Notes: generated from the letters alone by a model not told the origin. Shown: positions 41,377 to 53,011, counted from the first letter of the stretch. The stretch is DNA of 64,000 nucleotides from Serratia rubidaea (GCA_901472405.1 LR590463.1:2666001-2730000); one strand, 5' to 3'. Numbers and translations are program-made.

Positions 41377-42570
41377 ATGCAAAAATTTCTCTTTCTCCTG
41401 CTGAGCCTGGTCTTGCTGGGACCGTTAGGCATCGACCTCTATCTGCCGGCCATACCGGCTATCGCTCTGGGCCTGAACAGCAGCGAAGCGGTGATCCAAT
41501 CCACTATTTCGCTGTTTATTCTGGTGCTGGGGCTGGGCCAGGTCGTCGCCGGCCCGCTGGTGGATAACTATGGCCGCAAGCCGGTCGCACTGGCCGGCAT
41601 CATCCTGTATATGATTGGCGCAGCGATGGCCGCGCTGGCCGACAGCCCGACGCTGTTTATCGCCTCACGCCTGCTGCAGGGCGTCGCGGTCTGCTGTACC
41701 GCCGTGGTGGCGTTTAGCGGCGTGCGTGACCGCATGAACGGCGACGACGCCGCGCGCGCCTTCGGCTTCCTCAACGGTACGCTGAATATTATCCCGGCGC
41801 TGGCGCCGCTGCTGGGCGGTTTGCTGGCGGAAGCGTTCGGCTGGCGCGCTCCCTTCTGGTTCCTGGTCCTTTACGCGCTGCTGGTATTCGTGCTGATCGC
41901 CCTGCGCCTGCCGGAAACCCGGCCGGCGGATACGCGGCCGGTAAAAGGGCTGCCCGTACGCCAGTATGCACGGATCCTGGGTCAGTCACGCTTTGTCTCT
42001 TTTGCCGTGGTCAACTCGGGCGCCATGGGCATGGCGCTCACTTACGTCTCGCTGGCGCCGAATGTGCTGATGGGCACCGCCGGCCTGACGCCGCTGCAGT
42101 TTTCCGTGGCATTCGGCGCCAACGGCTTCTGGATTATGCTGGTGAGTTTTTTCGTCAACCGGGTGATCCGCAAGGTCGGCCGGCCATTTTGCCTGGCGAC
42201 CGGCGGCGTGCTGATGGGACTGGGATGTGCGGCCCTGCTGTTTGACATCGCCTTCCTGTCACCGGCGGCGCAAACCCACTGGCTGGCCTATATGCTGCCG
42301 GTTGCCATCGGCTGCGCCGGACTGGCGTTTGTGATGGGCCCGGCCACCAGCTATGCGCTGGAGCCTTACTCCAATGAGGCCGGCGTGGCTTCGGCGCTGG
42401 TGGGTTTTGTGCAGATGGCCGGCGGCGCGGCGCTGGGACTGTTGGCGATGGCGCTGCCGCTGCAGCCGAAAATGGCGCTGGCATTAGTGATGGCGACAGG
42501 CTGTTTACTGGCGCTGCACGCCCGGCAGCGCAGTAAACAGTTAAAAGGCCAGTTAAACCGGGTCAGTTAA
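41377..42570 (+). CDS. MFS multidrug efflux transporter (Bcr/CflA, DHA1 type)
   Basis: 397-residue, 12-helix exporter. Motif A appears as GPLVDNYGRKPVALAG between helices 2 and 3, and the DHA1 start LGPLGIDLYLPAIPAI is typical of Bcr/CflA/MdtL-type drug/H+ antiporters. I chose ATG 41377; the longer frame from 41254 covers intergenic sequence. Substrate unknown. Convergent with dadX, with only 2 bp between stop codons. Confidence 0.88.
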   Translation: MQKFLFLLLSLVLLGPLGIDLYLPAIPAIALGLNSSEAVIQSTISLFILVLGLGQVVAGPLVDNYGRKPVALAGIILYMIGAAMAALADSPTLFIASRLLQGVAVCCTAVVAFSGVRDRMNGDDAARAFGFLNGTLNIIPALAPLLGGLLAEAFGWRAPFWFLVLYALLVFVLIALRLPETRPADTRPVKGLPVRQYARILGQSRFVSFAVVNSGAMGMALTYVSLAPNVLMGTAGLTPLQFSVAFGANGFWIMLVSFFVNRVIRKVGRPFCLATGGVLMGLGCAALLFDIAFLSPAAQTHWLAYMLPVAIGCAGLAFVMGPATSYALEPYSNEAGVASALVGFVQMAGGAALGLLAMALPLQPKMALALVMATGCLLALHARQRSKQLKGQLNRVS

Positions 42571-42572
42571 TG

Positions 42573-43645
42573 TTAAGCGCCGGCCTCCACCGGCACCCGC
42601 GGCGTTAATGCCGTCAGCAGCTCGTACCCCAGCGTACCGGCTGCGGCGGCCACGTCATCCACCGGCAAATGCCGGCCCCACAGCTCTACCTCCGCGCCGA
42701 TGGCCGCCTGCGGGCACGGCGTCAGATCCACCGCCAGCATATCCATCGATACCGTGCCGACGGTGCGCGTCAGTACGCCGTCAACCCAAACCGGCGTACC
42801 GCTCTGCGCATGGCGCGGATAACCGTCGGCATAGCCGCAGGCGACAATGCCGATCCGCTGAACCGCGCTGGCGGTATAACGCCAGCCGTAGCCGACGCAG
42901 TCGCCGGATTTTAACGTCTGCACGGCAATAATCTCGCTGCGCAATGACATCGTCGCCTGCAGCCCCGTGGCGGCAATATCAGCCGAATTGCCGCTCGGCG
43001 ATGCGCCGTACAAGATAATGCCCGGCCGCACCCAGCTGCCGTGCGTATCCGGGTGCCATAGCGTCGCCGCCGAGTTGGCCAGACAGCGCGGCAGTGGCAG
43101 ATCCGCCGCCGCACGATCGATGGTCGCCATTTGCTGTGTCACGCCGCGCGCCTCATCGGCGGTGGCGAAGTGGCTCATCAGCGTCATGGCGCCGATATTG
43201 GCAATCCCCTGCGCCTGCTGCCAGACGCTGCGTATCCGGTCGGGTGCGAAGCCCAGCCGGTTCATCCCGCTATTCAGCTTCAGATAGATATTCAGCGGCG
43301 CCGTCAGACGCGCATCGGCAATCGCCGCCAGCTGCCAGTCGCTGTGTACGGCGGTGGTCAGCTGATAGCGATCGACCAGCGCCAGATCCTCCGGCTGGAA
43401 AAAACCCTCCAGCAGCAGAATCGGCCCTGCCAGCCGGACTCGCGCAGCAGCACCGCTTCCGCCAGATCCAGTAACGCAAAGCCGTCGGTATTCGCCAGGC
43501 TGCGCCAGACGTGCTTAAGGCCGTGACCATAGGCGTTTGCCTTCACCACCGACCACACTTTCGCGCCGGGCGCCTGACGGCGAATAACCTGTAAGTTGTT
43601 GTCGAACGCCGCCAGATGCAGCGTTGCGGTAATTGGGCGGGGCAT
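42573..43645 (-). CDS. dadX: Catabolic alanine racemase DadX (frameshifted)
   Basis: PLP enzyme that converts L- to D-alanine for oxidation by DadA. The PLP lysine lies in [12 protein letters not shown] (near residue 33) and the second catalytic tyrosine in [11 protein letters not shown] (near 253). One base is missing near 43427 ([20 protein letters not shown]); repaired length is 357, against 356 in E. coli. Located 60 bp downstream of dadA, which favours DadX over the biosynthetic Alr. Confidence 0.94.
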
Positions 43646-43705
43646 GGGCTCTCCTTCAGCCGTTTTGACGCCGGCCGCAGTCTGCCCTGCGGCCGGCCGT
43701 GGGGA

Positions 43706-45010
43706 TTAACGCGCCGGATGCGCGTCGTTCAGCGGTGCGCGCTGCGAATGGGTCATGCCACCGCTGTAACGCGCCACGGAGAGATCGTCGAACGGGATCG
43801 CCGGCGTAATGCCGGAGATCAGGTCGGCAAGCAGCTGGCCGGAACCGCAGGCCATCGTCCAGCCCAGCGTACCGTGGCCGGTATTAAGGTACAGGTTCTT
43901 TAACGAGGTGCGGCCGACAATCGGCGTGCCGTCCGGCGTCATCGGCCGCAGGCCGGTCCAGAATGTCGCCTGCTCAACCTGACCGCCGTTGGGATACAGA
44001 TCGCGCACCACCATCTCCAGCGTCTCGCGCCGCTTCTGCTCCAGTTCGGTATTAAAACCAACGATTTCCGCCATGCCGCCGACGCGAATACGCTGGTCAA
44101 AGCGGGTAATGGCCACCTTGTAGGTTTCATCCAGCACCGTGGAGTACGGCGCCGCCGCTTCATCGGTAATTGGAATAGTCAGCGAGTAGCCTTTCAGCGG
44201 ATAAACCGGGATCGACACCAGCCCGCGCAGCAGCGCGGTCGAATAGGAACCGAAAGCCACCACGTAGCTGTCCGCAGTCAGCGTCTGCCCGCCGCACTGC
44301 ACGCCGGTAATTTTATCGCCGTCCACCAGCAAACGATCGACATGCTGGTCATACAGGAAGGTCACGCCCGCCTGCTCCGCCATCTTGGCCAGACGCTGGG
44401 TAAACAGCTGGCAATCGCCGGTTTCATCATTCGGCAGTTGCAGGCCGCCGGTCAGCTTGTGCGCCACCTGCGCCAGCGCCGGCTCCGCCGTGGCCAACTG
44501 GCTGGACTCCAGCAGTTTGTAAGGGACGCCGGCGTCTTCCAGCACCGCGATATCTTTCGCCGCGTTCTCAAACTGCTGCTGCGAGCGGAACAGCTGCAGC
44601 GTGCCGCGCTGACGCCCTTCGTATTCGATACCGGTTTCCTGACGCAGCGCCTTGATGCAGTCGCGGCTGTACTCCGCCAGACGCACCATTCGCCCTTTGT
44701 TGGTCGCATAGTGGGAGGTGTTGCAGTTCTTCAGCATCTGCCACATCCAGTTGATCTGGAAGCTGGTGCCATCCAGGCGGATCGCCAGCGGCGCATGGCG
44801 TTGGAACATCCATTTAATGGCCTTCAGCGGCACGCCGGGCGCGGCCCACGGCGCAGCGTAACCCGGCGAGATCTGGCCGGCGTTGGCAGCGCTGGTTTCC
44901 AGCGCCGGCCCCGGCTGACGATCGACCACCGTCACTTCATGTCCGGCTTTCGCCAGATACCAGGCGCTGGCGACGCCAACCACTCCACTACCTAAAATCA
45001 ACACTCGCAT
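43706..45010 (-). CDS. dadA: D-amino acid dehydrogenase small subunit DadA
   Basis: FAD-dependent inner-membrane enzyme that deaminates D-alanine to pyruvate and passes electrons to quinone. 434 residues from ATG 45010. N-terminal FAD motif [21 protein letters not shown] and C-terminal [16 protein letters not shown] are clear. First gene of the dadAX operon; the 527-bp divergent region to ycgB should hold Lrp/CRP control as known for E. coli, though I could not pinpoint sites. Confidence 0.96.
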   Translation of the reverse strand: MRVLILGSGVVGVASAWYLAKAGHEVTVVDRQPGPALETSAANAGQISPGYAAPWAAPGVPLKAIKWMFQRHAPLAIRLDGTSFQINWMWQMLKNCNTSHYATNKGRMVRLAEYSRDCIKALRQETGIEYEGRQRGTLQLFRSQQQFENAAKDIAVLEDAGVPYKLLESSQLATAEPALAQVAHKLTGGLQLPNDETGDCQLFTQRLAKMAEQAGVTFLYDQHVDRLLVDGDKITGVQCGGQTLTADSYVVAFGSYSTALLRGLVSIPVYPLKGYSLTIPITDEAAAPYSTVLDETYKVAITRFDQRIRVGGMAEIVGFNTELEQKRRETLEMVVRDLYPNGGQVEQATFWTGLRPMTPDGTPIVGRTSLKNLYLNTGHGTLGWTMACGSGQLLADLISGITPAIPFDDLSVARYSGGMTHSQRAPLNDAHPAR

Positions 45011-45537
45011 CACTGACTCCAGCCCGAGGCTTAACAAAGCATAATCTTCTGTTGACGGCAAATTAACTCAGTGGAAAAAACCATCCAACAAATTAATTTT
45101 TAATCGTGACAGATTTCACAATTAATTTATCGTTCAAGCCGCTTCCTTTTGCAATAGCCGAATTTAAATAGCGATAAGCTGCGGTAAAAGCCGGTTTAGG
45201 GAGAGAATACCGCACCGGAGAGAAATCAATGACTGCAATGCATTCATTAAAAACCGGCCTAATGTGCAACAGCTCGTTAACAGAATATAAAATCAACCCC
45301 AGCAAACAAAACAGAGTATTAATCTGCTTTTACCGGCAAAACTCAACACATCATGCGACACGAAATCGGCAGTGAAACAGCAGAAAAAACTCGTCTTTCA
45401 TCCCCCTCTCTCCGGCGAACTCAGACAGGACGTTGAATTTTTAGACTTTATAACCCCCTCGCCCTGTTCTTTTTTGAGCTACGATTGATGAAGGGCCGCC
45501 GTAATGAGCATGGCCCGTACACAATGAGGGTGCGCTG
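45011..45537. other. Divergent dadA-ycgB regulatory region
   Basis: A 527-bp AT-rich gap without a supported gene; a 70-codon minus-strand frame (45093-45305) shows no ribosome site or known motif. It must hold promoters for both dadAX and ycgB. Confidence 0.5.
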
Positions 45538-47072
45538 ATGACAACTTCAACACATGATCAAATTATGGATGAAAAACGTCTGAGCGATGGACCAGACTGG
45601 ACGTTTGAGCTGCTGCAGGTCTATCTGGATCAGATTGACCGCGTCGCCAAGCATTACAAACTGGATACCTATCCGCACCAAATCGAGGTCATCACCTCTG
45701 AGCAGATGATGGATGCCTACTCCAGCGTCGGGATGCCGATTAACTACACGCACTGGTCATTCGGTAAGAAATTTATCGAGACCGAACAGCTCTACAAGCA
45801 TGGGCAGCAGGGGCTGGCCTATGAAATCGTCATCAATTCCAACCCGTGTATCGCCTACCTGATGGAAGAAAACACCATCACCATGCAGGCGCTGGTGATG
45901 GCGCATGCCTGCTATGGGCACAACTCATTCTTCAAGAACAACTACCTGTTTCGCAGCTGGACCGACGCCAGTTCCATCGTCGATTACCTGCTGTTCGCCC
46001 GCCATTACATCAGCGAATGTGAAGAACGCTACGGCGTCGAAGAGGTGGAGAAGCTGCTCGACTCCTGCCACGCGCTGATGAACTACGGCGTAGACCGCTA
46101 TAAGCGTCCGCAAAAGATTTCGCTGCAGGAAGAGAAAGCCCGCCAAAAAAGCCGGGAAGAGTATCTGCAAAGCCAGGTAAACTCGCTGTGGAAAACGCTG
46201 CCGCGCGTCGAGCGCGAAGACGCGCCGGAGCAAGAGCGTCGCTACCCCAGCGAGCCGCAGGAGAATATTCTCTACTTTATGGAGAAAAACGCCCCGCTGC
46301 TGGAGCCGTGGCAGCGGAAATCCTGCGCATTGTGCGCAAGGTCAGCCAGTATTTTTACCCGCAAAAGCAGACGCAGGTGATGAATGAAGGCTGGGCCACC
46401 TTCTGGCATTACACCATTCTCAATCATCTGTATGACGAAGGACGCGTCAGCGAACGCTTTATGCTGGAGTTTTTACACAGCCACACCAACGTGGTATACC
46501 AGCCGCCCTATAACAGCCCCTATTACAACGGCATCAACCCCTATGCGCTGGGCTTCGCCATGTTCCAGGATATCAAGCGCATCTGTCAGTCGCCGACGGA
46601 AGAAGACCGCTACTGGTTCCCGGACTTTGCCGGCAAAGACTGGCTGGAAACGCTGCACTTCGCCATGCGCGATTTCAAGGATGAAAGCTTTATCAGCCAG
46701 TTCCTGTCACCGAAGCTGATGCGCGATTTCCGCCTGTTCACCCGTGCTGGACGACGACCGCAACAACTACCTGGAAATCTCGGCATCCATAATGAGGCGG
46801 GATACCGGGCGATACGTCAGGAGCTGTCGGCGCAGTACAACCTGAGCAACCACGAACCCAATATCCAGGTGTGGAACGTTGATCTGCGCGGCGACCGTTC
46901 GCTGACGCTGCGCTACGTGCCGCAGGAGCGCGCGCCGTTGGATAAAAGCCGCCGCGAGGTGATGAAGCATGTGTACCGGCTGTGGGGGTTTGACGTAATC
47001 CTGGAGCAGCAGAACGAAGACGGCAGCGTCGAACTGCTGGAGCGCTGCCCGCCGCGCCCCAGTACGCTTTAA
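45538..47072 (+). CDS. ycgB: SpoVR family protein YcgB (three frameshifts)
   Basis: Homologue of B. subtilis SpoVR, stress/stationary-phase protein functionally linked to PrkA and YeaH. Conserved blocks are YPHQIEVITSEQMMDAYSSV, MAHACYGHNSFFKNNY and NEGWATFWHYTILNHLYDEG. Indels near 46316 (missing G), 46747 (extra C) and 46789 (missing C) break the frame; repair gives 511 residues, against 510 in E. coli. Followed by a terminator shared with fadR. Confidence 0.94.
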
Positions 47073-47080
47073 CGCGCAGC

Positions 47081-47106
47081 AAAAAGGGCGCAAGATGCGC
47101 CCTTTA
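47081..47106 (+). terminator. Bidirectional terminator between ycgB and fadR
   Basis: Stem AAAGGGCGCA/TGCGCCCTTT with a 3-nt loop, flanked by A5 on one side; lies between convergent genes. Confidence 0.85.
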
Positions 47107-47131
47107 GTTATCTGCCTACGCCACGTTGTGG

Positions 47132-47851
47132 TTAACGGCGCACTTCGGTCAGATCGCTCGGCATGGTGCCCTGCATACTCTGCCAGATCGCGCCGCTCTC
47201 CTTGCCATAGTTACGCACCGTCTCCATCACCTGGTCGTACATTTTCTCATGGCACAGCATCGACAGTTTGCTGTAAAACGTACGCGCCAGCTTGCGCGCT
47301 TCCGGGTTGGAGAAGTAGTAGCGGCCAACGCGGGTATACAGCCCTTTCAGGCCGTTGAAGATCAGCCCGTAAATCGGGTTGCCGGACACAAAGGCCAGGC
47401 CGCGGAAAATTTCATAATCCAGCGTATTGAACGCCTCGGCCTGATCTTCAACCTCCGACGCTTTCGCCAGCACGGCCTGCGCTTCCTCAGGGTGGTTACG
47501 CACCGCTGAACGGATGAAGATAGAGGCGATATTGGTGCGCACCGACAATAAGTTGTCGATCAGCTGCGGGACGCTGTTATGATCGAGGCGTGCCAGCGTT
47601 TCCAGAATGTTGAGGCCGGATGTTTCCCAAAAGTTATTCACTTTGGTCGGCTTGCCGTGCTGAATCGTCAGCCAGCCATCGCGCGCCAAACGCTGTAAAA
47701 CCTCGCGTAATGTGGTGCGCGTGACACCAATCAGTTCAGATAGCTCACGCTCCGCGGGCAAAATAGAGCCAGGAGGGAAGCGATTATTCCAAATACTTTC
47801 AATAATGTACTCTTCCGCAAAACCGGCTGGACTCTGTGCCTTAATGACCAT
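47132..47851 (-). CDS. fadR: Fatty acid metabolism regulator FadR
   Basis: GntR-family repressor of beta-oxidation genes and activator of fabA/fabB, released by long-chain acyl-CoA. The start [15 protein letters not shown] at 47851 gives 239 residues, the E. coli length. The winged helix is [20 protein letters not shown] with [18 protein letters not shown]; the C-terminal FadR_C domain binds acyl-CoA. A matching operator is found upstream of fadD at 61877. Divergent from nhaB. Confidence 0.97.
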   Translation of the reverse strand: MVIKAQSPAGFAEEYIIESIWNNRFPPGSILPAERELSELIGVTRTTLREVLQRLARDGWLTIQHGKPTKVNNFWETSGLNILETLARLDHNSVPQLIDNLLSVRTNIASIFIRSAVRNHPEEAQAVLAKASEVEDQAEAFNTLDYEIFRGLAFVSGNPIYGLIFNGLKGLYTRVGRYYFSNPEARKLARTFYSKLSMLCHEKMYDQVMETVRNYGKESGAIWQSMQGTMPSDLTEVRR

Positions 47852-48091
47852 GTGTTTGACGTTCCGTTGCAACGATATAATTAATAGTAGTCAGCTGATC
47901 ATACCAGATCATGCTGGTATGACATAGTACGAGCGGGAAACTATAAACGAAAGTGTGCATAAGCTGGCAAAAAACAGCCGAAAACGGCGAAAACCCATGA
48001 ATTTTAGGTTGAAATTTCTGCCGCGGTTGCATCGCTACCGCCAGCGTTGGTAGGGTAGCAGCAATTTTTATTCAAGGTAGCAAGACATAAT

Positions 48092-49664
48092 ATGGAAATG
48101 ACAACACGCAGCGCCGTTGTGAAAAACTTTCTCGGCCAATCCCCTGACTGGTATAAGTTAGCCATCCTGATATTTCTGGCGGTTAATCCGCTGGTCTTTT
48201 TTCCTGGTAAGCCCCTTCGCCGCCGGCTGGCTGCTGGTGGCGGAATTTATCTTCACCCTGGCGATGGCGCTTAAGTGCTACCCGCTGCAACCCGGCGGCC
48301 TGCTGGCGCTGGAGGCGGTCGCCATCGGCATGACCAGCCCGGCGCACGTCGGTGAAGAAATCGCCAATAATCTCGAAGTGCTGCTGCTGCTGATCTTTAT
48401 GGTGGCCGGCATCTACTTTATGAAGCAGCTGTTGCTGTTCGTGTTTACCAAGCTGTTGCTGAATATCCGCTCCAAGATGCTGCTGTCGCTGGCGTTCTGT
48501 CTGGCGGCGGCGGTGCTTTCGGCGTTTCTTGACGCCCTGACGGTCGTCGCCGTGGTGATCAGCGTCGCCAGCGGGTTTTACTCTATCTACCATAACGTCG
48601 CCTCCAACCAGCCGGAAGGCGCGCATAACGTCAACGACGACAGCGGCATCGACGGCGATGACCGTAAACAGACGCTGGAACAGTTCCGCGCCTTCCTGCG
48701 CAGCCTGCTGATGCACGCCGGCGTCGGCACCGCGCTCGGCGGCGTGATGACCATGGTCGGCGAACCGCAGAACCTGATTATCGCCAAAAGCGCCGGCTGG
48801 GGGTTTATCGATTTCTTCCTGCGCATGGCGCCGGTCACCCTGCCGGTCTTTGTCTGCGGGCTGCTGGTGTGCCTGCTGGTGGAGCGTTTTTGGCGTCTTC
48901 GGCTATGGCGCACAGCTGCCGGAACGCGTACGCGAGGTGTTAACCGAGTTTGACCGCCAGGCCAGCGCCAAACGCAACCGTCAGGAAAAAATCAAGCTGG
49001 TGGTGCAGGCGCTGATCGGCATCTGGCTGGTCGCCGCGCTGGCCCTGCATCTGGCGGAAGTCGGCCTGATTGGCCTGTCGGTGATTATTCTCGCCACCTC
49101 GCTGTGCGGCGTGACCGACGAACATGCCATCGCAAGGCGTTCCAGGAAGCCCTGCCGTTCACCGCCCTGCTGACGGTATTTTTCACCGTGGTCGCCGTGA
49201 TCATCGAACAACATCTGTTCAGCCCGGTGATCGCATTTGTGCTGCAGGCCGAGCCGTCGGCGCAGCTGATGCTGTTCTACGTGTTTAACGGCCTGCTGTC
49301 GGCGGTTTCCGATAACGTCTTCGTCGGCACGGTGTATATCAACGAAGCCAAAGCCGCTCTCACCAGCGGCGCCATCTCGCTGAAGCAGTTTGAAATGCTG
49401 GCGGTGGCGATCAACACCGGCACCAACCTGCCGTCGGTCGCCACGCCAAACGGACAGGCGGCGTTTCTGTTCCTGCTGACTTCGGCGCTGGCGCCGCTGG
49501 TGCGCCTTTCTTATGGCCGTATGGTGTGGATGGCGCTGCCGTACACCATTGTGCTGGCGCTGGTCGGGCTGCTGTGCGTCGAGTATACCCTGGCGCCCGT
49601 TACCGACCTGCTGACGCAGTGGCACTGGCTCACACTGCCGCCGCTGGATGCCGTTGAACACTGA
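48092..49664 (+). CDS. nhaB: Na+/H+ antiporter NhaB (three frameshifts)
   Basis: Inner-membrane sodium/proton antiporter for Na+ extrusion. Many hydrophobic helices; conserved segments include [33 protein letters not shown] and [18 protein letters not shown]. Extra T near 48200 and 48889 and a missing G near 49133 break the frame; repair gives 523 residues, slightly longer than E. coli (513) because of a distinct C-terminus. Upstream of dsbB, as in E. coli. Confidence 0.94.
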
Positions 49665-49790
49665 TTCAGCGCGCCGTTACCGTTGCCAGCCATACTTTGT
49701 TACCGCGAAAAGGGTATCTGATGGCTGGCAACGCGGTTGAATTGGTTTACACTGCCGGTTCAATTGGTTACTGCATGGAAGACTCAAGAT

Positions 49791-50309
49791 ATGTTGCGAT
49801 TCTTTAAGCGCTGCTCACAAGGACGCCGCGCATGGCTGTTGATGGCCGTCACCGCGCTGGCGCTGGAACTGACCGCGCTCTATTTCCAACACGTTATGCT
49901 GCTGCAACCTTGCGTGATGTGCATTTATGAGCGCTGTGCGCTGTTTGGCATCCTGGGCGCCTCGCTGCTGGGCGCTGTCGCGCCGAAAACGCCGCTGCGC
50001 TATGCCGCCATTCTGCTGTGGATCTACAGCGCCTGGGAAGGCGTGAAACTGGCATGGGATCACACCATGCTGATTCTGCATCCCTCGCCATTCAATACCT
50101 GCGACTTTTTCGTCAACTTCCCTTCCTGGCTGCCGCTGGACAAATGGATGCCGGCCGTATTTCATGCCTCCGGCGACTGCTCGGTCAGCCAGTGGAAGTT
50201 CCTGACGCTGGAAATGCCACAGTGGCTGGTCGGCATCTTCGCCGCCTATCTGCTGGTCGCCGCGATCGTGCTGATCAGCCAGGCAGTGCGTTCACGTCAG
50301 CAAGGTTGA
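49791..50309 (+). CDS. dsbB: Disulfide bond formation protein DsbB
   Basis: Four-helix membrane quinone reductase that reoxidises DsbA. 172 residues from ATG 49791. The first redox pair is the CVMC motif (near residues 41-44) and the second the cysteines in FNTCDFF and SGDCSVSQ. The gene order nhaB-dsbB is conserved in E. coli. Confidence 0.97.
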   Translation: MLRFFKRCSQGRRAWLLMAVTALALELTALYFQHVMLLQPCVMCIYERCALFGILGASLLGAVAPKTPLRYAAILLWIYSAWEGVKLAWDHTMLILHPSPFNTCDFFVNFPSWLPLDKWMPAVFHASGDCSVSQWKFLTLEMPQWLVGIFAAYLLVAAIVLISQAVRSRQQG

Positions 50310-50337
50310 TGCTGAATAAAGCATCGGCATCAATCTG

Positions 50338-50362
50338 AAAGGCGCCTGACGGCGCCTTTTTT
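50338..50362 (+). terminator. dsbB terminator
   Basis: Stem AAAGGCGCC/GGCGCCTTT with a 4-nt loop followed by a T run, 28 bp after dsbB. Confidence 0.9.
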
Positions 50363-50753
50363 CGTATCAATACAGCACGTTTTAGCGTAATTTTTCTGAT
50401 TATGCGTCACTCATTATCCATCAGTCGGAAAACTCTAAATTGCAGCAAAAAGCGTGAAACAATGATGGTTGAATGCCAGAATACCACGATGATCAACCTG
50501 AGCTCCGACGATGCTCACACCGTCAATAGGTTAACCAAGTGAATAAAAACAACTTTCCCTGTCATGATAGGCCCAGTCACAATGCCAGGGTTGCTTCCGT
50601 AAAATACGCAGTCAACGGCCTCAGGCCGTCCAGCGCTCGCCTGCACCAAAACGCTCACAACGCCTGTAGACAGCACCGGTGAGTAGCGATAATCTGAAAA
50701 TTTCACGGCGAAAAAAGAATAATGTTAATCAACATTCAGGTTGGCAAGGAAAT
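50363..50753. other. Intergenic region upstream of the polymerase-like gene
   Basis: About 390 bp with no gene supported. It separates the conserved dsbB block from the AT-richer islet and must hold the islet promoter. No JUMPstart/ops element was seen. Confidence 0.45.
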
Positions 50754-51942
50754 ATGAAGATAAGCAAGTCAACTCTTACTATCAAGATGTCAATCTATCT
50801 GATGGCATTGAGAAGCCCATTGATCATTGTCACCATGGCGCTATATATGCTCACGCGCAAGGAGATGTTGCAACGTTCAATTTTAAAGCTGGTTCCCTTT
50901 ATCCTGTTTCTGTTAGCCGCAGATATTTACTCCATCATTATGGGTAATGAGTTCGGCAATATTATTGGCCAGACCAGGGATATCTTCCTGGCGATTGTGG
51001 TTGCCGTCTTCCTTCTCGCCAGCAGTGATATCAGCGAAGCAAACAGAACGCTGATATACCGTACCTTAAAGTACTGTTTTGTTTATGTCGCCATAGCCAA
51101 GATATTTATTATCGTTCTTTCCGTGGTGGCCGGGATCGGCGTTAATGATATTATCTCCTGGTTGCGTGATACGTGGAATATTCAGATGATGTCGTTGGGC
51201 GTTGAAGATACCGTTCTTGCCCGTCTGCAGATCCCACTGGATTCCGCAGTGCCGTTCTTTTTATACTTTGTTACCCGTGAACTGATTCATAACGAAGATA
51301 ACAAGTTAAAAAACGTCGATAACCTTTGTTCTCTTGATGATTTCCATGATCCTGACACTGTCGCGCGCCTTCTGGGCGGAGACGTTATTCATGGTATTTG
51401 CTGCCATTCTCATTGAGGCCAAGGCATCTAAAATATTTAAAATCAGCATCATTACAGCAGTTATCCTGTCCTTTATTATTATATTCACGCCAGTTGGGGA
51501 TATGCTGTTCAAAGTTATCGAAACGCGGTTCGGTAATAACACGAATAACTCGGTCTCTGACTCCTACCGTGAATGGCAGAATAGATCGCTCTATAACTCC
51601 TTTATGGAAATGCCTATTTTTGGTCATGGTATCGGCTACTACATTCCGAACGCCCTGCGTTCAGAAACCACGAAGTATCTCTATGAAAGCCAAACGTTAT
51701 CCATGTTGATGTCCTTGGGCATCATTGGCTGCGCCTGCCTGCTGTTGCTGATCGTCTTCACCTGTCTGAAGGCCGTATCCAAAGAGAGCAACGGCGCCTT
51801 CACGTATATGATGCCGCTCATTTTCTTGGCAATGTGGCTGTTTTCCGGCTCGGTTAACCCGCTGCTCTTCGGCGCGTCGGGGGGATCTATTTTGTTTATG
51901 ACGGCCAAATTCCACACGCTCTATAAACGCGGCGATTCATAG
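50754..51942 (+). CDS. O-antigen polymerase/ligase-like membrane protein (frameshifted)
   Basis: Polytopic membrane protein of about 395 residues after repair, with roughly ten hydrophobic helices and a periplasmic loop bearing SYREWQNRSLYNSF and MPIFGHGIGYYIP. The segment MILTLSRAFWAETLFMV and the late GHGIGYY pattern are typical of the Wzy/WaaL (O-antigen ligase) superfamily. The ATG at 50754 follows AAGGA. One extra A in a six-A run near 51308 breaks the frame. Codon use and lower GC differ from neighbours. Sugar specificity is unknown. Confidence 0.75.
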
Positions 51943-51947
51943 TACGC

Positions 51948-51978
51948 TGAAACATGGGCGCACCGCGCCCATGTTTCA
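51948..51978 (+). terminator. Strong hairpin after the polymerase-like gene
   Basis: A 13-bp perfect stem (TGAAACATGGGCG and complement) with a 5-nt loop starts 5 bp after the stop codon. Only a few T residues follow, but its position argues for termination. Confidence 0.75.
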
Positions 51979-52170
51979 TTTAGGATAAATCTTAATGAAA
52001 AAGTAACGCCAAGCAATCCAACAAAAAATATTCCTTCCCGTAAGCTTTCCTGCCCCTTGAGATATCCGCCGCCTGGATTTCTTCATCTCATCTGCTATAC
52101 CTAAAATTTTGAGCAATGGCGGAAAATATTATGGCGGCTACCCCTAGTTCTTAATTCATTCTACCGACTG

Positions 52171-52968
52171 ATGGCGCAAAATATGCCTGAGCCGGTAAAA
52201 CCCACCCTGCGCGGATGGTATAACGCATTTAATAAGGTACTGACTTACGGCTATAAAAACAGAGATATCTTCACCGCGCTCGATTTTGAAATCAATTCAC
52301 AGTGTAATCTCAAGTGCAGCTACTGCCCGACGTCATTCAACGGAGGACGCGGGGTTAATTATATGCCGGAGGAGGTTTTCAGAAAGGCAATTGATGACCT
52401 GTCGGCAATAAATTATAAAGGCCGTATTTCCCCCCACTTTTTTGGCGAGCCATTACTGGATCAACGCTTGCCTGAACTGATGGCCTATGCCCGGAAAAAA
52501 CTGCCTAACGCCGAAATTATTATCCACACCAACGGATTATTGTTGGATAAAGAACTGTACGACAGATGTATGCAGGCCGGCGTCAGCGGTTTTCTGGTTA
52601 CCAAACACACCAAGAATTTGCCTAAGAAGCTGACCAGCATGGTAGACAGCGACTATGTCAAACATGGGGAGATCAAAATCCGTTCGCTCGACGGGCTGAC
52701 GCTATTTAACCGCGGCGGTACGGTTAAACCCAAAAAAGAGCGGAAAATGAAGCACTGCCATTACGTGTCGGATGAGATTTCTATTACCTATACCGGCGAA
52801 GTGGTTTGCACCAACGATTACCATATCACCCACAGCTTCGGTAATGTGAAGGAGCAAAGTCTGTTGGAGATCTGGCACAGTGAGGATTTTCGCCGGCTGC
52901 GCAAAGAAGTGCGCCAGGGAAAATTCACGCTGCCAATGTGTAGAAAATGCGCGCTGAATGAAACCTAG
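52171..52968 (+). CDS. Radical SAM/SPASM domain protein
   Basis: 265-residue radical SAM enzyme. The [4Fe-4S] motif is CNLKCSYC (near residues 50-57), with a GEP-like motif in FFGEPLLDQ. The C-terminal SPASM region shows HCHYVSDEISITYTGEV, CTNDYHITHSFGNV, LEIWHSEDF and the terminal CRKC pair. SPASM proteins modify peptides, proteins or small molecules. No obvious precursor peptide is encoded on the same strand. Separated from the polymerase-like gene by a hairpin, so it probably has its own promoter. Function unknown. Confidence 0.85.
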   Translation: MAQNMPEPVKPTLRGWYNAFNKVLTYGYKNRDIFTALDFEINSQCNLKCSYCPTSFNGGRGVNYMPEEVFRKAIDDLSAINYKGRISPHFFGEPLLDQRLPELMAYARKKLPNAEIIIHTNGLLLDKELYDRCMQAGVSGFLVTKHTKNLPKKLTSMVDSDYVKHGEIKIRSLDGLTLFNRGGTVKPKKERKMKHCHYVSDEISITYTGEVVCTNDYHITHSFGNVKEQSLLEIWHSEDFRRLRKEVRQGKFTLPMCRKCALNET

Positions 52969-52978
52969 CTGAGATCAT

Positions 52979-53011
52979 CACCGTATTGCAGGTCCCCCCT
53001 GTAATGCGGTG
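52979..53011 (+). other. Long hairpin downstream of the radical SAM gene
   Basis: A 14-bp stem, fully paired in RNA with two G-U pairs (CACCGTATTGCAGG/CCTGTAATGCGGTG) and a 5-nt loop TCCCC, begins 10 bp after the stop codon. No T tract follows. Terminator or 3' stability element. Confidence 0.55.

Noticed and set aside
45093..45305. 70-codon minus-strand frame between dadA and ycgB
   Set aside because: No ribosome site, no hydrophobic or family pattern, and AT-rich promoter-like surroundings.
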